The position numbers and the translations under genes are program-made. Below, piece after piece: positions 10,668 through 23,530 of a stretch of DNA of 64,000 nucleotides. The number at the start of each line of letters is the position of its first letter. Position 1 is the stretch's first letter. A model generated the notes under the pieces. The model did no database searches. It was given only the letters and a program-made list of their open reading frames with translations, and had not been told where the DNA came from. The stretch spans positions 1,211,582 to 1,275,581 of the forward strand of contig NW_022985165.1 of assembly GCF_010093535.1 (NCBI RefSeq). The letters are read 5' to 3'. Origin of the DNA: Lindgomyces ingoldianus (taxonomy: Eukaryota > Ascomycota > Dothideomycetes > Pleosporales > Lindgomycetaceae).

Positions 10668-13600
10668 TACCTGCACAATCTACTAGAAAAGTAATTAACT
10701 ATACTATTATAATAAAATCTTATTAGCAACTAATAACTCTGCGTAATAATAAAAAGAATAAGAAATAATTTCTATTATATAAACAACTTATAAAGAACAT
10801 AGAGATATTAGAGGCAACACTATAAAACAAGACTAGCCTAAAGTACTAGAATAATAAGATTAACATGTTAGAAGCTTTAATAAGCCTATAGACTTAATTA
10901 TATATAAGTTATATAATTACTAATTTACATATAATAACTTAAAAGGGCGCTACTTTTTTAAGTGTGTATATAAAGGATTTTAAAAAATAGACACTATAAG
11001 ACTTCTTAGCACTTAGCTGCGTGTTTAAAAGAGAGCTTATATAAGTGCTAAAAAATAAAAAAATTACACTATAGCTAAGCACTAAAGGTACCTAAGCCTA
11101 GAAGCTGTATAATATAGCATAAAAAAAAGTAATTACACTAAAAAGGCTTTATATATAACTTTTATTACTATATAAGGCTCTGCATAGAAGTAGACTAAAC
11201 ATAATGCTGCTATTAACACTATATATACTAGCATTACCTACTTCTACACTTTAGCTAGCACTACACTAATTACTATATAAATAATACATGCCACCCTACC
11301 TAACGCCTGCTCCACACCCTTAATTGTACACACCACTGCCTGCAGTAGTGTATGCACTACTAATACCACCTGCACAATCTATACTACATTATAACCTATA
11401 TAAACTTCTACTCTAGAGAGAAACTGCTAAAGAAAAACTTTTAGTAAATAAAATTATATAATTTTAAAAAGTATAGAAAAAAAATAATAACTATATAAGT
11501 TAACTATATAACATTTTTATAAATAAAATAAAGATCTTTATTAATTTATGTTAATAGCTAAATATTTAGAAAACTTAGTATGTAAACATCTTTCTAGATA
11601 TCTTAAAAGGTTAGGTAAATATGTACTATATGCATAACATAGGCCCTAGACATAACTAGAAGCATTTGTACAACGCCTTAAGTAGTTACTTTAACACTAA
11701 TATAAACTATAGCTAGTACTAGACAGACTAGATAATAATAACTTTTATATAATGCTAATAAAAAAACTTTAATAAGAGTTTATATAAAGTTTTTAAAATA
11801 ATAATTAACAAGCTTACACTTATATAAAAGGCACTAAAAATAAAATTTTAAGAAGATGTTTTACTACACACTACTGTTGTATAAGCCTGTTAAGGATAAC
11901 TAGAACTAGAACATGCTATGTTTACTATTAAGCCTTTATGTAAAGCCTTATTTAGTAACTTATAGGCATTACTCTAAGTTACTATAGACTAAAGAGTAAA
12001 CTAATACTTTTAGAAACTGCCTAATGCATACTACATAAACTGCTAATATAACTCTGCATAATAAAAGTCTATATAATAAGAAGAAAGCTTCTCTTTATGT
12101 AAAAAAGAATAACATAGAAGATCTTTATCTAAGTTTAGGCTATAATCTAGAGACAACTATATGTAGATAAAGAAGTAATTTGTCTACTATAAGAAAAGAT
12201 GTTAGTTATTAAACTACTCTTATAATAACTATATATAAGTAAAAAACTAGTACATTACCTTATATAAAGATTTTTATAATAAGACTTTATTATATAAAGC
12301 TATTACTTTATACATCTAAGACTTTAAAGGTTACCTTAAAAAAGAAAATAATTTACATAATATAAAGAAAATAAAATAAAAAAGTAAAGATACTAAAAAA
12401 GCTATTAACTACTTTACTTCTACTACTTATCTACACTGTGCAACAGGAGAGGACATTTACAGCATTAAACCTAAAGAATATGCTAAGCAGTTTATTCTTA
12501 ATAACTAATACTGTATAGTATACTAAAGTAAACTATAGGACATAGGCGTAGTAAAAATTTCTACTATTAGCAAGTCTTAACTTAAGGCGTACATATAAAA
12601 GAACTTATATATAGAAATTAATTAGACACCTAGCTAAACAAATATTAGCTTTAAAGGCTAGACACTAAAGAGATTAATTAGTACTATATAAATCTAAAAC
12701 CTAATTAGTCTAGTTACATACTATATTTTAGAGACTTTAATACTATTTCTGCTATTACTAGTAGATGCTAATTAACTTAGGGCATACTTTAATAATGTTT
12801 TAAATATTATTATATATAAAGATAAAACTACTGTACTTATTATATAAAAATAAAGACACTTTTTTTTATGTTAGTAAGGAAGAATTTATGTCTTTCTTTA
12901 CTAAATTAGAACTCTACTGCCTCTACTGCTAATTTAGACACCCCTGCATAAAGAGACTTTAGAAGATGCTAACTAGCGCTAGCTATAATGTTAATACTAT
13001 AGTGCTAGAAGAGATTAAGAAGTTTTACTACCTTTGCTAATTATATAACTAGGCCCTATAAAGATTTAAGTTTATAATTAAGGATAACACTTACTTTAAC
13101 TATAAAGTTGTTATTAATGTTATATAAATTAATAATAAAGATGTTTTATATGTTATTAATGTAGATATATTATTTTAGGCTGCTATATTTCTAAAATCTA
13201 TGTCTACACAAAATACCTAAGATGCACTGTGCAAATGCTAGATTAACACCTATTAAGAACCTTTAGACTATATTATGCATAACTCTAGTATAAGCTTTAC
13301 TTTAGAGGATTTTTAAGCTTGTGCAAAGATTATAGAAGCTATATGCAGGTAGATGCCTATAGAAGCACATTAGGTAGTTAGAAAGGTTAAGCGTGTGTAT
13401 ACACCTTTTTAATAAGCGTTTAACATCTTAAAGACTAAGCTAGGTAACTGTACAGATAATAAGGCTATCCTACAGATAGCAGTTAAGGCTCTAAACAACA
13501 TAGCTAGCCTGCACAGTCTAGTACCCACACTGCTAGTTTTTAGGGCATACCTAAGAATTAACCTAAACTCTTTACTATTACTAGACATTATTACACAAGC

Positions 13601-14994
13601 AAGCGCTATATAAAAGGTAATAAAAATACTTTAAAAGAACTATGTAAAAGTAAATATTAATTATGTAATTAACACTTATAATAGCTTTATAACATATAAA
13701 GTTCTTAACCTCCCTCTTAGCTTAGAGATTATAGCATAAAGGGAGAAAAAAGGCTAGACTAGCCTATATAAGATTAAGCGCATTAAAGGGAGAAACATTA
13801 TTATTAAAAAAAAGAATAGCCTACTAAAGCTTTAATATACGCAGGTTAAACTATACTATAAAGAAAAGAAGAAAAACAACTTACTTATAACAGATAATCT
13901 AGATAAACTAATCTCTATATAAAGAGATCTCTTAAAGAAGAGGAAAAGAGAACAGCCTTATAAGAATGTTATAGAGGTAGAACTAAAGCCTACTATAAAC
14001 TAAGCCTTTTAGAATAGCAATGCTGCACTAGTGTAAAGGGAAGATATAGATACTAGGAGAAGTAAAAGGTAAAGGAAACCTGCATAAAGTCTAGACTAGG
14101 TATTCCTAACCTAAAAGAAAAAGGATAATTAGGCCTTATCTATTAAGCTTTATATAGATAGTGTAATTACTACACCTAAAGAACTATTTAAAGAATTAGA
14201 CTATATAGAGATAGACACTCTAATTACTAATAGCACTTTTAAAGTTATAGTGTATAACTTAATAAGGCATAAAGGTTAGATTTTTAACTTCTGCCTTATA
14301 TAAGAAGTAAAAGGTAAAACAACTTAACTATATAAAAAATTCTACCTAGTGTTTGCTAGCTACTTAGATAAAAAGAAGGGAGAAATTCTTACCTAGTTAC
14401 TAACTATTTAGAGAATAAGCTAGAGACTACTCTTAGCTATAGAAGTAAGCCTAAGAGCTATGTATAAAATGCATTTTAAACTATATAATATTACATAAGT
14501 ATACATCTAATTAATAAATAAGCTTATACGCACGCTGTACACAAAGCTACTAAAGAAGATGCGCTAAAGCTTTCTACTAAATATAATACTCTAGGTTGTA
14601 CAACCTTTGTATAGAGCTGCTAAATTAGGACTGTATTAGTTTAAGACATACTATAACTACTATAAAAAAAAGCTGTGTATGCACATTTTTTTATATAACC
14701 TCTGCCTCTTAATTACTAATAAAGAAGAGCACACTTTTAGTATTACTAGCCTATAAATAGATAACACTTTAAGCATTATAATAAAGAATTTTATATAAAG
14801 AGAAAAGAAGAAACTGCAGAAGGTAAAGTTCTATGTAAAGAGTAAGACTATTTTAGCAGAAAAGCAACTTATTAAGTTTAATAGCAGAAGAATTAAACTT
14901 ACGCATAATATAGTAGTTCTTACTTAAAAGAGATAAGTAAGCTACTTTTATATAATTAACTTAAAGGACAAGGATGCTGCACAATAATATGTTA

Positions 14995-17175
14995 ACGTAC
15001 TTCATGGGCGAGTCGCTCACACACCTGAGTCGCTCACTTTTGCCAAGACCCCACCCTAACAAACTCTATTATAGCCCATAACAACCTGCTCTGGCACTAT
15101 ATAGTACAGTACAGCCTAGAATATTATTTAGATACTACTTCTGCTTCTTACTTACATGTTTGCGCGTTATGCCTAGTCTAATTGCACTGTCTGCAGCGCC
15201 TTTAGGATAGCTTACCTACTTTAGCTTGCACCTGCTTCTTTGCTTTCTTCCTGTTACTACGCGCCCTAAACTTCTTTAAAGCTGTTAAGTGTAAGCTTTT
15301 CTAAATTATTAAGGTCTTTTCTGCCTTAATCTACTTTTTTTTATGTAATTTATATTATGTAGTAGCCTTATTAGCTGCTTAAAGCTTAGTAATTTCCTAT
15401 TATGCTAACACTAGCTTATACATAATTATTGCTGCCCCTTTTAAGACTTTCTTAAACGCCTTAACTATAAAAGTTAGTAAACTATTTATATGCTTTTAAA
15501 TTTTTATCTTTATAAGCATTAATTATAACTTAAGTTTTAAAGTATTGCTTAGAGTTTACAACTGCTAGAGCTTGTTATATATAGGTAGTAGTAGTAATAG
15601 AGTGCGTAACTTTACATTAAAGCCTATTATAACTTATTATAGGTTAAAAGAAACTAATCTAGCACCTTAGAACTCTTCTTAGATATTACTAAAAGTAATT
15701 ATAGCATTATAAGCTGCTTTAAAGCATAGTAGGAACTTTATCTTTATAATATAAGTAATCTAGTTATGTATAAGGTTTTTAGCTTAGCACCTATACACCT
15801 TCTTTAAAGAAGTAAAATAACCTACATTAAGTAGCTATAAAAAGTTGTAACGGCGCAGGCAAGACAATGGGTCCGAATGCGGTATGAATCCACTCAGAGG
15901 CATATGGGAGTGCGTGGGGACTCAGAGACCTGGGAATACCAATGACACCTATAGGCCTTGTACGTAGGATATCAGAAAACTACCGAGCTAGCTACGGGGC
16001 GAGGTGCGACTAAATACATGAGGGAATAGGGGTAACAGCAGGGGGCAGGGCAGAGTCGGGGCCAGGTCGAGTCAGGGTCGAGCCAGGGTCGGAGCCGATA
16101 CGGGGACCCTTCGGATGGGTTCCGGGCGACCCGAGATGGAACGAGAATCGTTACAAAAGTGTAATAAGTAAAAAAGTATATAAATAGTAATAATCTTATT
16201 ATCTTTATAGTATTACTAGAAATAAAGTAAGTTATAGCTTTTATAGCTATTAATAACTAGCAGACAGTAGCTGCTAATAGTACACTTCTTTATATGTATG
16301 TTAAAGTGCTTTAACTAGTCTAGACTAAGCTAATTAGTAGTCTAGCTATGCTTAAAGATTATAATAACTTAATCTTAGAGTAGATTTTTCTTCTTGTACT
16401 AGTTTAAAAAGTAGTTGCTACCTTAAAAGATAATAAAAAGTAGCATAGCCTACCTTTTAGCATTAATGCCCTAGATAGCTGTTGTCTACTCCTAGTTACC
16501 TAGCTAGACTGCTTTTAGCTGTTCTTATCTCTCTAAACTTATAACAACTGCTCTAGTAGATATCTAGCCTATTATAAACCTTATCTTGTTAAAGTTGTAC
16601 ATGTTATTATTTTAGATGCTATACTTAGCTTTAATATTCTCTATAAAGTTAAACTAGCCTTAAATTACTATAGAATTCTTATAAAAAGCTTTTTTATAGT
16701 TATACTTATGCTTAAACTTTACTTTAAGCTCTAGGTAACACTTAATAAACATATTAGGCTAGTTTATACTAACATAGCCTATATTATGCTTAGCGTGTAA
16801 AGAATTAGCTATATTAGCCACAGCTACTAGCTAGGGGGGAAATCCTCACATATCTAGCTTAAGTATGTGCTAAATAATTACCTGCTTCTTATTATTATCT
16901 AGCTTTTATAAGTTAGCTGTATAATTAGCTTAAAAAGGTTGTCTAGCGTGTTAGTTACTTATTATCTTTTAAGAGACTCTATAGATAGCTGCAGCATGTT
17001 GCTTAGAAAGTGTTATGTTTTATTTAAAAGCCTAGAGTGTAAGCTGCATCTAACATTCTTTTAACATGTCTAAGTAGTGTTATTAAAAATGCATTAGTGT
17101 AAAAAAAGTAGTGTAGTAGGGTCTTAGTAAAAGTAAGCAACTTAGGTGTGTAAGCAACTCGCCTATAAAGTACAT
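14995..17175 (-). mobile_element. A2: pogo/Fot1-like transposon inserted in K and itself split by a solo T LTR
   Basis: Terminal inverted repeats start ACGTACTTCATGGGCGAG and end with the complement of that motif, flanked by TA on both sides. Removing the inserted LTR and its duplication leaves 1,866 bp, collinear with A1. The transposase frame is on the minus strand and broken by stops. The left TIR is less mutated than in A1. Confidence 0.88.
15846..16155 (+). mobile_element. Solo LTR of family T (310 bp)
   Basis: Starts TGTAACGGCGCAGGC, ends GAATCGTTACA, and is flanked by the 5-bp duplication AAAGT (15,841-15,845; 16,156-16,160). It is the least mutated T copy in the window and stands out as a GC-rich island inside AT-rich A2, which suggests insertion after A2 had been mutated, or escape from RIP. 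Confidence 0.9.
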
Positions 17176-18276
17176 TAAGTAATATGTAAGAAAGGCATAT
17201 ATTCCATTTATGTGTTAACTAGAGGCAGCATTTAACCTGTCTACTGCTGCATAAACTACAGACTTTTTACATAATAATATTAACACACTTAACATATAAA
17301 TCTAATAGTAGATAGATAATAGTAAGCATAGTCTTACCTTTCTACTATTACAGCTTAATTATGTAAAGCTGTTTATCTTTATAAATAAATTATTTACTAA
17401 CAACAGAGACCTTAGCTTACAGCTAGAATTTTTAATTATATTAAGTAATAAGAACTATATAGAGTAAAGTAACTACTTTAAAATACTAGGTAACATTATA
17501 CACTAGAATTCTACTAAGTGTAAAAGAGTAACTAAAAGTGTCCTTACTAGTAAACTATATAAAATAGTTAAAAAGTTTAATAATGTAATTACACTTAGTA
17601 TAACTTTATAGTAAATTATATAAACACTTAAACTACTACTAATTTTAGTAGTAATTTGCATAAATTTAAAGTCTTTATATAATTACTTTATTAAGCTAGG
17701 CACTACTAGTACAAAGTAACTTATAATTAACATTATATTACTTTATAAATTATATAAGAAAAGGGAAATTACTAAAATTAAGTAAATTAATAGTAAAGAC
17801 AACTTAGTAAATATATATATAAAAAAAACACTAAACTAGGCTTTTTAATTATTAGTTCTAACTAACTGCTTCTTTGTCTAGATAGAAGCATCTGTAGACT
17901 AGCTAGATCTTGTGCGCAAAGATGCTTTAGACTAACTAGACTAATAACACTTTTATATAAAGCCTATTTTTTTTTTTTTTTTTTTTTTTATTATACATAC
18001 TTATTTTTTTTATTATAAGAATCTATTACTGTTAGCATTATATAAAAAGAGAAAAGAGCTAGAGGATTATACAGTAAAGCTTAAAAAGTAAAAGATAAAG
18101 AAAAGAAAAGCTATTTATATAGCATAACTAGCTTATTCTAACACACAGCATTACTAAGGCAAGTCCTAATAAATAGAGTAAAGTAAAGGCAGAACATAAT
18201 TAGATAGACTTACACAGATAAAAAAGAGGTAGCATGTATAAAAGGTAACTTTTTAGATAAAAAGAAAAGTTGCTAG

Positions 18277-18556
18277 TGTCTGTACATAGCAGCAGCGTTG
18301 CAGCCTAGATACAAGTAATTACGCACAAGCAGGATTACATATCTATGTTATATAATGCTTGTGCGTAAACCTCTGTGCGTAAACATCTAGATATCCCCCT
18401 TTTCCTCTGTACAGAGGAAAGATAAGAGTAATAGAACTAGAAACATGTTGCTCTTACCTTACCTACCTTGTACGCTGTGCACACTGTACACCACTCTTAC
18501 TCTTGCTACTTAAGTGCTTATACCACAAGCAGCTAGCTGTTAGAGCCCATTCAACA
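18277..18556 (+). repeat. 3' LTR of copia K
   Basis: 280 bp, followed directly by the CTTTC target duplication. It is more strongly C-to-T and G-to-A mutated in its first third than the 5' LTR. Confidence 0.88.
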
Positions 18557-18939
18557 CTTTCTAAAAAATAAGTAATAAAATAAAGTACCTTATAAAGTAT
18601 AAGTACTTTATTATTACTCTTACTAATTTATAGTTAATTAAATTAACTACTAATTAGTGTTAAATAAGCTCTTTTAGCTAGCTGCTTATAGTATAAGCGC
18701 TTAAGTAACGAGAGTAAGAGTGGTGTACAGTGTGCATAGCGTACAGAGTAGGTAAGGTAAGGGCAACATGTTTCTAGTTCTGTATTGCTCTTGTCTTTCC
18801 TCTATATAGAGAAAAAGGGGGATATCTAGATGTTCGCGCACAGAGGTTCGCGCACAAGCATCATGTGACATAGATACGTGATCCTGCTCGTGCGCGATAG
18901 CTTGTATCTAAACCGTGACGCTGCTGCTGTGTACAGACA
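18557..18939 (-). mobile_element. K' (right part): leader and LTR of the inverted copia copy
   Basis: 18,562-18,657 is the reverse complement of the leader that follows the 5' LTR of K (10,153-10,250). 18,658-18,939 is an inverted copia LTR of 282 bp that ends GTACAGACA. Together with 7,896-9,872 this is the front of a minus-strand copia element into whose leader K was inserted. The adjacent inverted LTRs give a 0.66 kb foldback-like structure. Confidence 0.8.
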
Positions 18940-19216
18940 ATAATCTAGTTATAACTAGACTTATCTTTAAAAAAATTCTTAAAGTTAATACACAAATGCT
19001 GCATTAGTTAATTAGGTATTAAAAAAAGGTAGATAAACTCTAAAGTTTAGGCTTATTTTAGATAAGCTTTATAACAGGGGAGGTAATTCTATATATATTA
19101 TTTGTAAGTAGCCTCTATACCTTTTTAGTAGTACTTTTAGAACAGTAACTAATAGGTCTTAGTAGCACTAGGGTGTGCTAAAGATGCTTAATTATAGACT
19201 TCTTAGATAAGTTAAG
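18940..19216 (-). mobile_element. G3 (part 1): gypsy integrase remnant
   Basis: On the minus strand the degenerate frame resembles a gypsy integrase core. The sequence stops at TTAAG, where T1 begins, and resumes at 37,847 with the same TTAAG, so this is the piece of G3 left of the T1 insertion. The rest of G3's 3' part was lost or displaced on the K' side. The integrase assignment is tentative because the segment is short. Confidence 0.55.
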
Positions 19217-19578
19217 TGTAACAATTCTCGTTCCATCTCAGGTCGCCCGGAACCTATCCGAAGGGTCCCTGTATCGGCTCCAACCCTAACTCGATTCTCA
19301 TGAATTGTCAGGTCGCCCAGAACCTCTAGAAGGCCCCTGTATCAGCCCTGACCTTAACCTAGCCCTAACTCTGCCCTGCCCCCTGCTGTACCTCTATTCC
19401 TTTATGTATTTAGTTGCACCTTGCCTTTATAGCTAGCTTAGTAGTTTTCTAATATCCTTTTATATAAGGCCTATAGGTGTTAATAGCATTCCTAGGTTTA
19501 GAGTCCCCACGCACTTCTATATGCCTTTAAGTAGATTTCTACTATATTTAGACCTATTGTCTTGCCTGCGCTGTTACA
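19217..19578 (-). repeat. Left LTR of T1 (362 bp)
   Basis: Starts TGTAACAATTCTCG and ends GCTGTTACA. It is longer than the 310-bp solo copy because of a partial internal duplication of the AGGTCGCCC-GAACCT segment. Its outer half is little mutated while its inner half is strongly RIP-mutated. Confidence 0.85.
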
Positions 19579-20742
19579 TTATCTTAGAAAACTTACTTTT
19601 ACTAGTAATAGCCTTATTATAATATTACACTAATTATTTATTTAACTATGTTTAAGCCTAAGATGCGTCTAATTTAGTTTAAGTTATAATACTTACACAC
19701 TATTATATTAAACTATTTAGTTTATAGACTAGATCTTATTAACTTTTAGTTAACTAAAGCTTTTAAGTTTAAAACTTTTTATTCTTTATAATTAGGATTA
19801 CGTTTAGAAAAGTTGTAAAAAAGTGCTAAAGTAGAAACTTAAAAACTACTAATAACTTATTAAAATTAAAAGTAACTACTAATGTCTAACTAACTACTGC
19901 CCTTTAATTCTAGAATTAAAATATGCTTTAGCTAAAGTAAGCCCTCTAAAGTTAATTAATAATTTATGTTAACAGCTAAACCTGCTTTTGCAGCACTTAA
20001 AGCTATACTTCTACTTAATTTAAAGTTAATCCTTAGCAGTATATTTATTAATAATTAAATTACTTAATTATAAGTATAGCTTAAGTAGCTAATTTAGCTA
20101 AAAACTACTAGTTAACTTCTACTAACTACTAAATTACTTTTAATAACGCCTTATACTACTCTTACTACCTTAAGTGTAAAAGACCTTTTAGGCACTTTTT
20201 AAACCTAATAAATCTACTTTACTAAATGTACACCTAAGATTAAGATTTTTACAGATAGTAAAAAACCTATGTTTAAATAATAGTAAGCCTTTATTATAGA
20301 TAGACTTAACATTAATTTAGATTACTATTAGAGTAAGCATGCACACATAACATTAATATAGAGACACATAGCTAGTATTGCGAAGGATTATCTAGAGCTA
20401 GGATACCTAGCTAAATTAGACTAGTTTTAGTTTAAAAGTGTAAAGAATATTATAAAGCTTTTATAAGCTTATTTTATTACTAGTTAAAAAAACACTAAAG
20501 CATAGTAAAAGTTTTAAACTCTTAGAATAAATAAAAAAAAAGGCATTTTTTATATTTAAAGCGCGCTTTATTAGTGTAGCTATTAAAGAAAAAGTTTTTT
20601 AGTTAGATTAGTCTTTTTATTTATAAAAAAAGCTTTTTCCTAGCCTATAAGTACTAAATTATAGTTTTAAATATACTTAAGTAAACTTCTTTAAAGCTAT
20701 AGTAGCCTACCTTATAGCATATAATTTAGAAAGAAGGACTTA

Positions 20743-22582
20743 ACATGGTCCACAAGCAAATGTTCAACACAAGCGAGTGTTCCGCCCCACCACCAAAACG
20801 CAGCCAACCTACTACTAACCGCGATGCATTAACAACTATACAATTAATTATCTTTAAAAGAGGCTAGAATTAACCTAGCTATTTAAGCTCTTAATAAAGA
20901 CGTGTCTTTAACTAAAAGGCGCGCTGCAGCACTCTATAATGTTAATTAAATAGCTCTCTGCTAACAACGCGCAGGGATGACTATGCAACGCGACTGTATA
21001 GCTAACAATAAGAAGCTTACAAAGCTAGAAGAGAAGGTAATTATTAAGCATATACTTAATCTAGATTCCTAAGGATTTGCGCCTACTCTAGGTGCTGTAT
21101 AAGAGATGGCTAACAAGCTTCTTACTAAGCGCGGCGCTCTACTAGCAGGTATTAACTAGCCATCTAACTTTGTTGCGCGTACGCTAGCAGTTAAAACCTA
21201 CCTTAGCTAACTATACAATTACTAATAAGCAAAATGTAAAGATCTAGTAATTATAAGCAAGTAGTTTAAGCTTGTAGAGGCTACATAATTAAAGTATAGC
21301 ATTATAAATTAGAACATGTATAATTTTAACAAGACAGGCTTTTAGATAGGGGTTATATTAAGCTAAATAGTTGTTACAGGCACAGATAGACATAATTAGC
21401 TAAAGGCTATACAGCTAGGTGACTATAAATAGGTAACAGTTATTGTAGGCATTAACACAGATAAGTAGGCAATACCTTTGTATGTAATCTTTAAAGGCAA
21501 GCATCACCTATCTGCCTAGTATAAGAATAAGGATATACTAAAGAACTAGGCTATTAGTGTTAGCAACAACAGCTAGATAACTAACAAACATAAAATTACA
21601 TAGCTAAAGCACTTTAATCTGCATATAAAAGATTGCTTAGTAGGCTTATAGCAGCTGCTTATTTTTAATAGCTATAAGAGCTATTACTCTGTTAAATTCC
21701 TAGAGCTCTGCAAGTAGAGGCGTATTATAGCGCTCTGTATGCTAGCACACGCGTCACATATTCTACAGCTGCTTAACGTTGGCTGCTTTTTGCTGTTAAA
21801 GCGCGCGTACAGTACTAAGATTAGCTAGTTAATCTGCTACTAAATTAACTATATTAACAAGCTAACCTTCCTACTAGCCTTTAAGGCAGCATTTAGTTGC
21901 TTAATTATAACAGATAATATCTGCGCAGGCTTTAGAGCTACAGGACTAGTTTTATTTAACCTAGAGCTAGTGCTCTTAAAGCTTAATATATAGCTACCTA
22001 ATTAGCTAGCTACTCTACTACTAAATACTGCCTAGGAGGCTTAAACACCTAGTAATTCTTATAAAGTTAAGGCTTAGTTAACTCTACTATATAATTAAAT
22101 TTAAAGGCATTAGAATTTGTTTTTTTTTACTATGCTTAATTTAGCAAAGCAGCTAAGTAAGGGCGCTACTAAGATAGCTTATGTTGCTGTTCTACAGCGC
22201 AATTAAGCAGCTGCCCTAGAAAGGGCCTATAAGGCAGCTATAAAGCGTAAGCAGCGTAAAAAAAAGTAAATTTAGAAAAGAGAAACTTTAATAAGTTATT
22301 AAGGCTTTAAGTTAAGTACTTAGAAGCTTGCTAGTATAGCAGGAGGTAGTAAAATGCCTTAGAAGAAGTTAACTGCTAAAAGCAGCGCAGCGCGCGCACA
22401 GCGCTGCAAGCGCTGCAACAAGCCTAGGCATAACTCTTATACATGTAAGGATATTAAATAATCCTATAGTAGTTTATTTTATATAGTATATTTTTACGTT
22501 GTTAAATTAATAGTCTTTAAAGTTAAATTTAGTGGTAGGGCGGAACACTTGCTTGTGTTGAACATTCGCTTGTGGACTATGT
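20743..22582 (+). mobile_element. D: Fot1-like DNA transposon in T1
   Basis: A 1,840 bp unit with inverted repeats of about 49 bp that begin ACATGGTCCACAAGC on the left and end GCTTGTGGACTATGT on the right, flanked by TA. In plus orientation the broken transposase keeps recognisable blocks: an N-terminal DNA-binding part, then a block reading NFNKTGF where the family has FDETGF, the first DDE aspartate region. Gln and Trp codons are stops. The TIRs differ from those of families A and C, so it is a separate family. Confidence 0.88.
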
Positions 22583-22833
22583 TATAGGAAAGACCTTATT
22601 ATTTTATCTAAATTAGCTCTAATTAATAAACTACACCTACTACTCTAATAATTAATAACTGCATGCGTAGTGTTTAGGTTTAGAAACACTGCTAGTAGTG
22701 CAAAGAAATACTTAAGAAGAACACCTAGCTAAATTAGACTAGTTTTAGTTTAAAGAGGTAAAGAACATAATAGTAATACTTTATACTATAATTACTACTA
22801 ATAAAGACTTCTAGTTTATAAAGAAGAGAGTAG

Positions 22834-22942
22834 TATAATGATTTTTATTTTATCTTAAATTGCTTAGAACCCATCTAAAAGGTCTTTATATTAGCTCTAA
22901 CTCTAACTTAATTTTTATAAATTATTAGGTTGCCTAGAACCT
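22834..22942 (-). repeat. Right LTR of T1, left fragment
   Basis: Aligns without gaps to the start of the other T1 LTR, and in its first 22 bases every difference is C-to-T or G-to-A. It is cut at AACCT by the insertion of G2 and continues at 37,594. Confidence 0.85.
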
Positions 22943-23530
22943 TGTTACAGTCTATAGTTGGACCGGCGTAACTCCACCACTGGTGCTCTACAATCTAGCT
23001 AGGTTGGAGCAGGATTCGCTTATAGACCAATCGGAAGTTACAAAAGCAGCGCGGCTGCCTGCGGTTATAGAAGAGTGCGTTATCTAGTAGGAGTAGCAGG
23101 CCGCAAGTCCTAACAAGCTAAGCAAGTTAAGCAAGTTAGTAGTGTAGCTAACTTAAAGAACTTGCCTAACTTGTTCTTAGCACCTCTAAACATGTATATA
23201 GTTTTAACCTTAAACAACCTTTAGAAGGTGTGTTTAATGTTTAGTTTATCTCTTACATAGACTAAGTAGTTTTTAGCTTTCTAAAGAGCTGTAATACTAT
23301 CTATATATCTTGCACTATATATACCTCTAACCCTGTCTAACAGGACTGTTTAACCTAGCCACTATACTGCTGCATAAGGGTAAACTATAATCTAGTCGCT
23401 CTACCTCACTCTACTAGCCTAGTAGCCTATACGTAGGACTGTACACCCTGCTGTTAGCCCCTTATAACCTGTCCTACTCTATTAGGAATTACACTAACCT
23501 AAGTGCTTCTATAAAGCAAGGATTATAACA
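22943..23530 (+). repeat. 5' LTR of G2 (588 bp)
   Basis: TG...CA ends and the same length as the partner at 37,001. The first ~150 bp are little mutated, while the last ~200 bp are RIP-mutated. Confidence 0.9.

Larger units (their letters stand above)
9873..18556 (+). mobile_element. K: Ty1/copia LTR retrotransposon, full length, RIP-mutated
   Basis: Two 280-bp LTRs (9,873-10,152 and 18,277-18,556) share the start TGTCTGTAC and end CAACA, and the whole unit is flanked by CTTTC on both sides (9,868-9,872; 18,557-18,561). Without inserted A2 it is about 6.5 kb. In plus orientation the broken frame reads gag/protease (about 10,700-12,750), integrase (12,850-13,800, including the fungal copia motif ending in a VKALNNIAS-type string), reverse transcriptase (14,150-14,990, with the DITQAYVQ-like segment) and, after A2, RNase H (about 17,390-17,950). 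Order integrase before reverse transcriptase is diagnostic of copia. Frequent stops replace Gln and Trp, so no protein can be made. A T26 run sits at 17,967-17,992. Confidence 0.88.
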
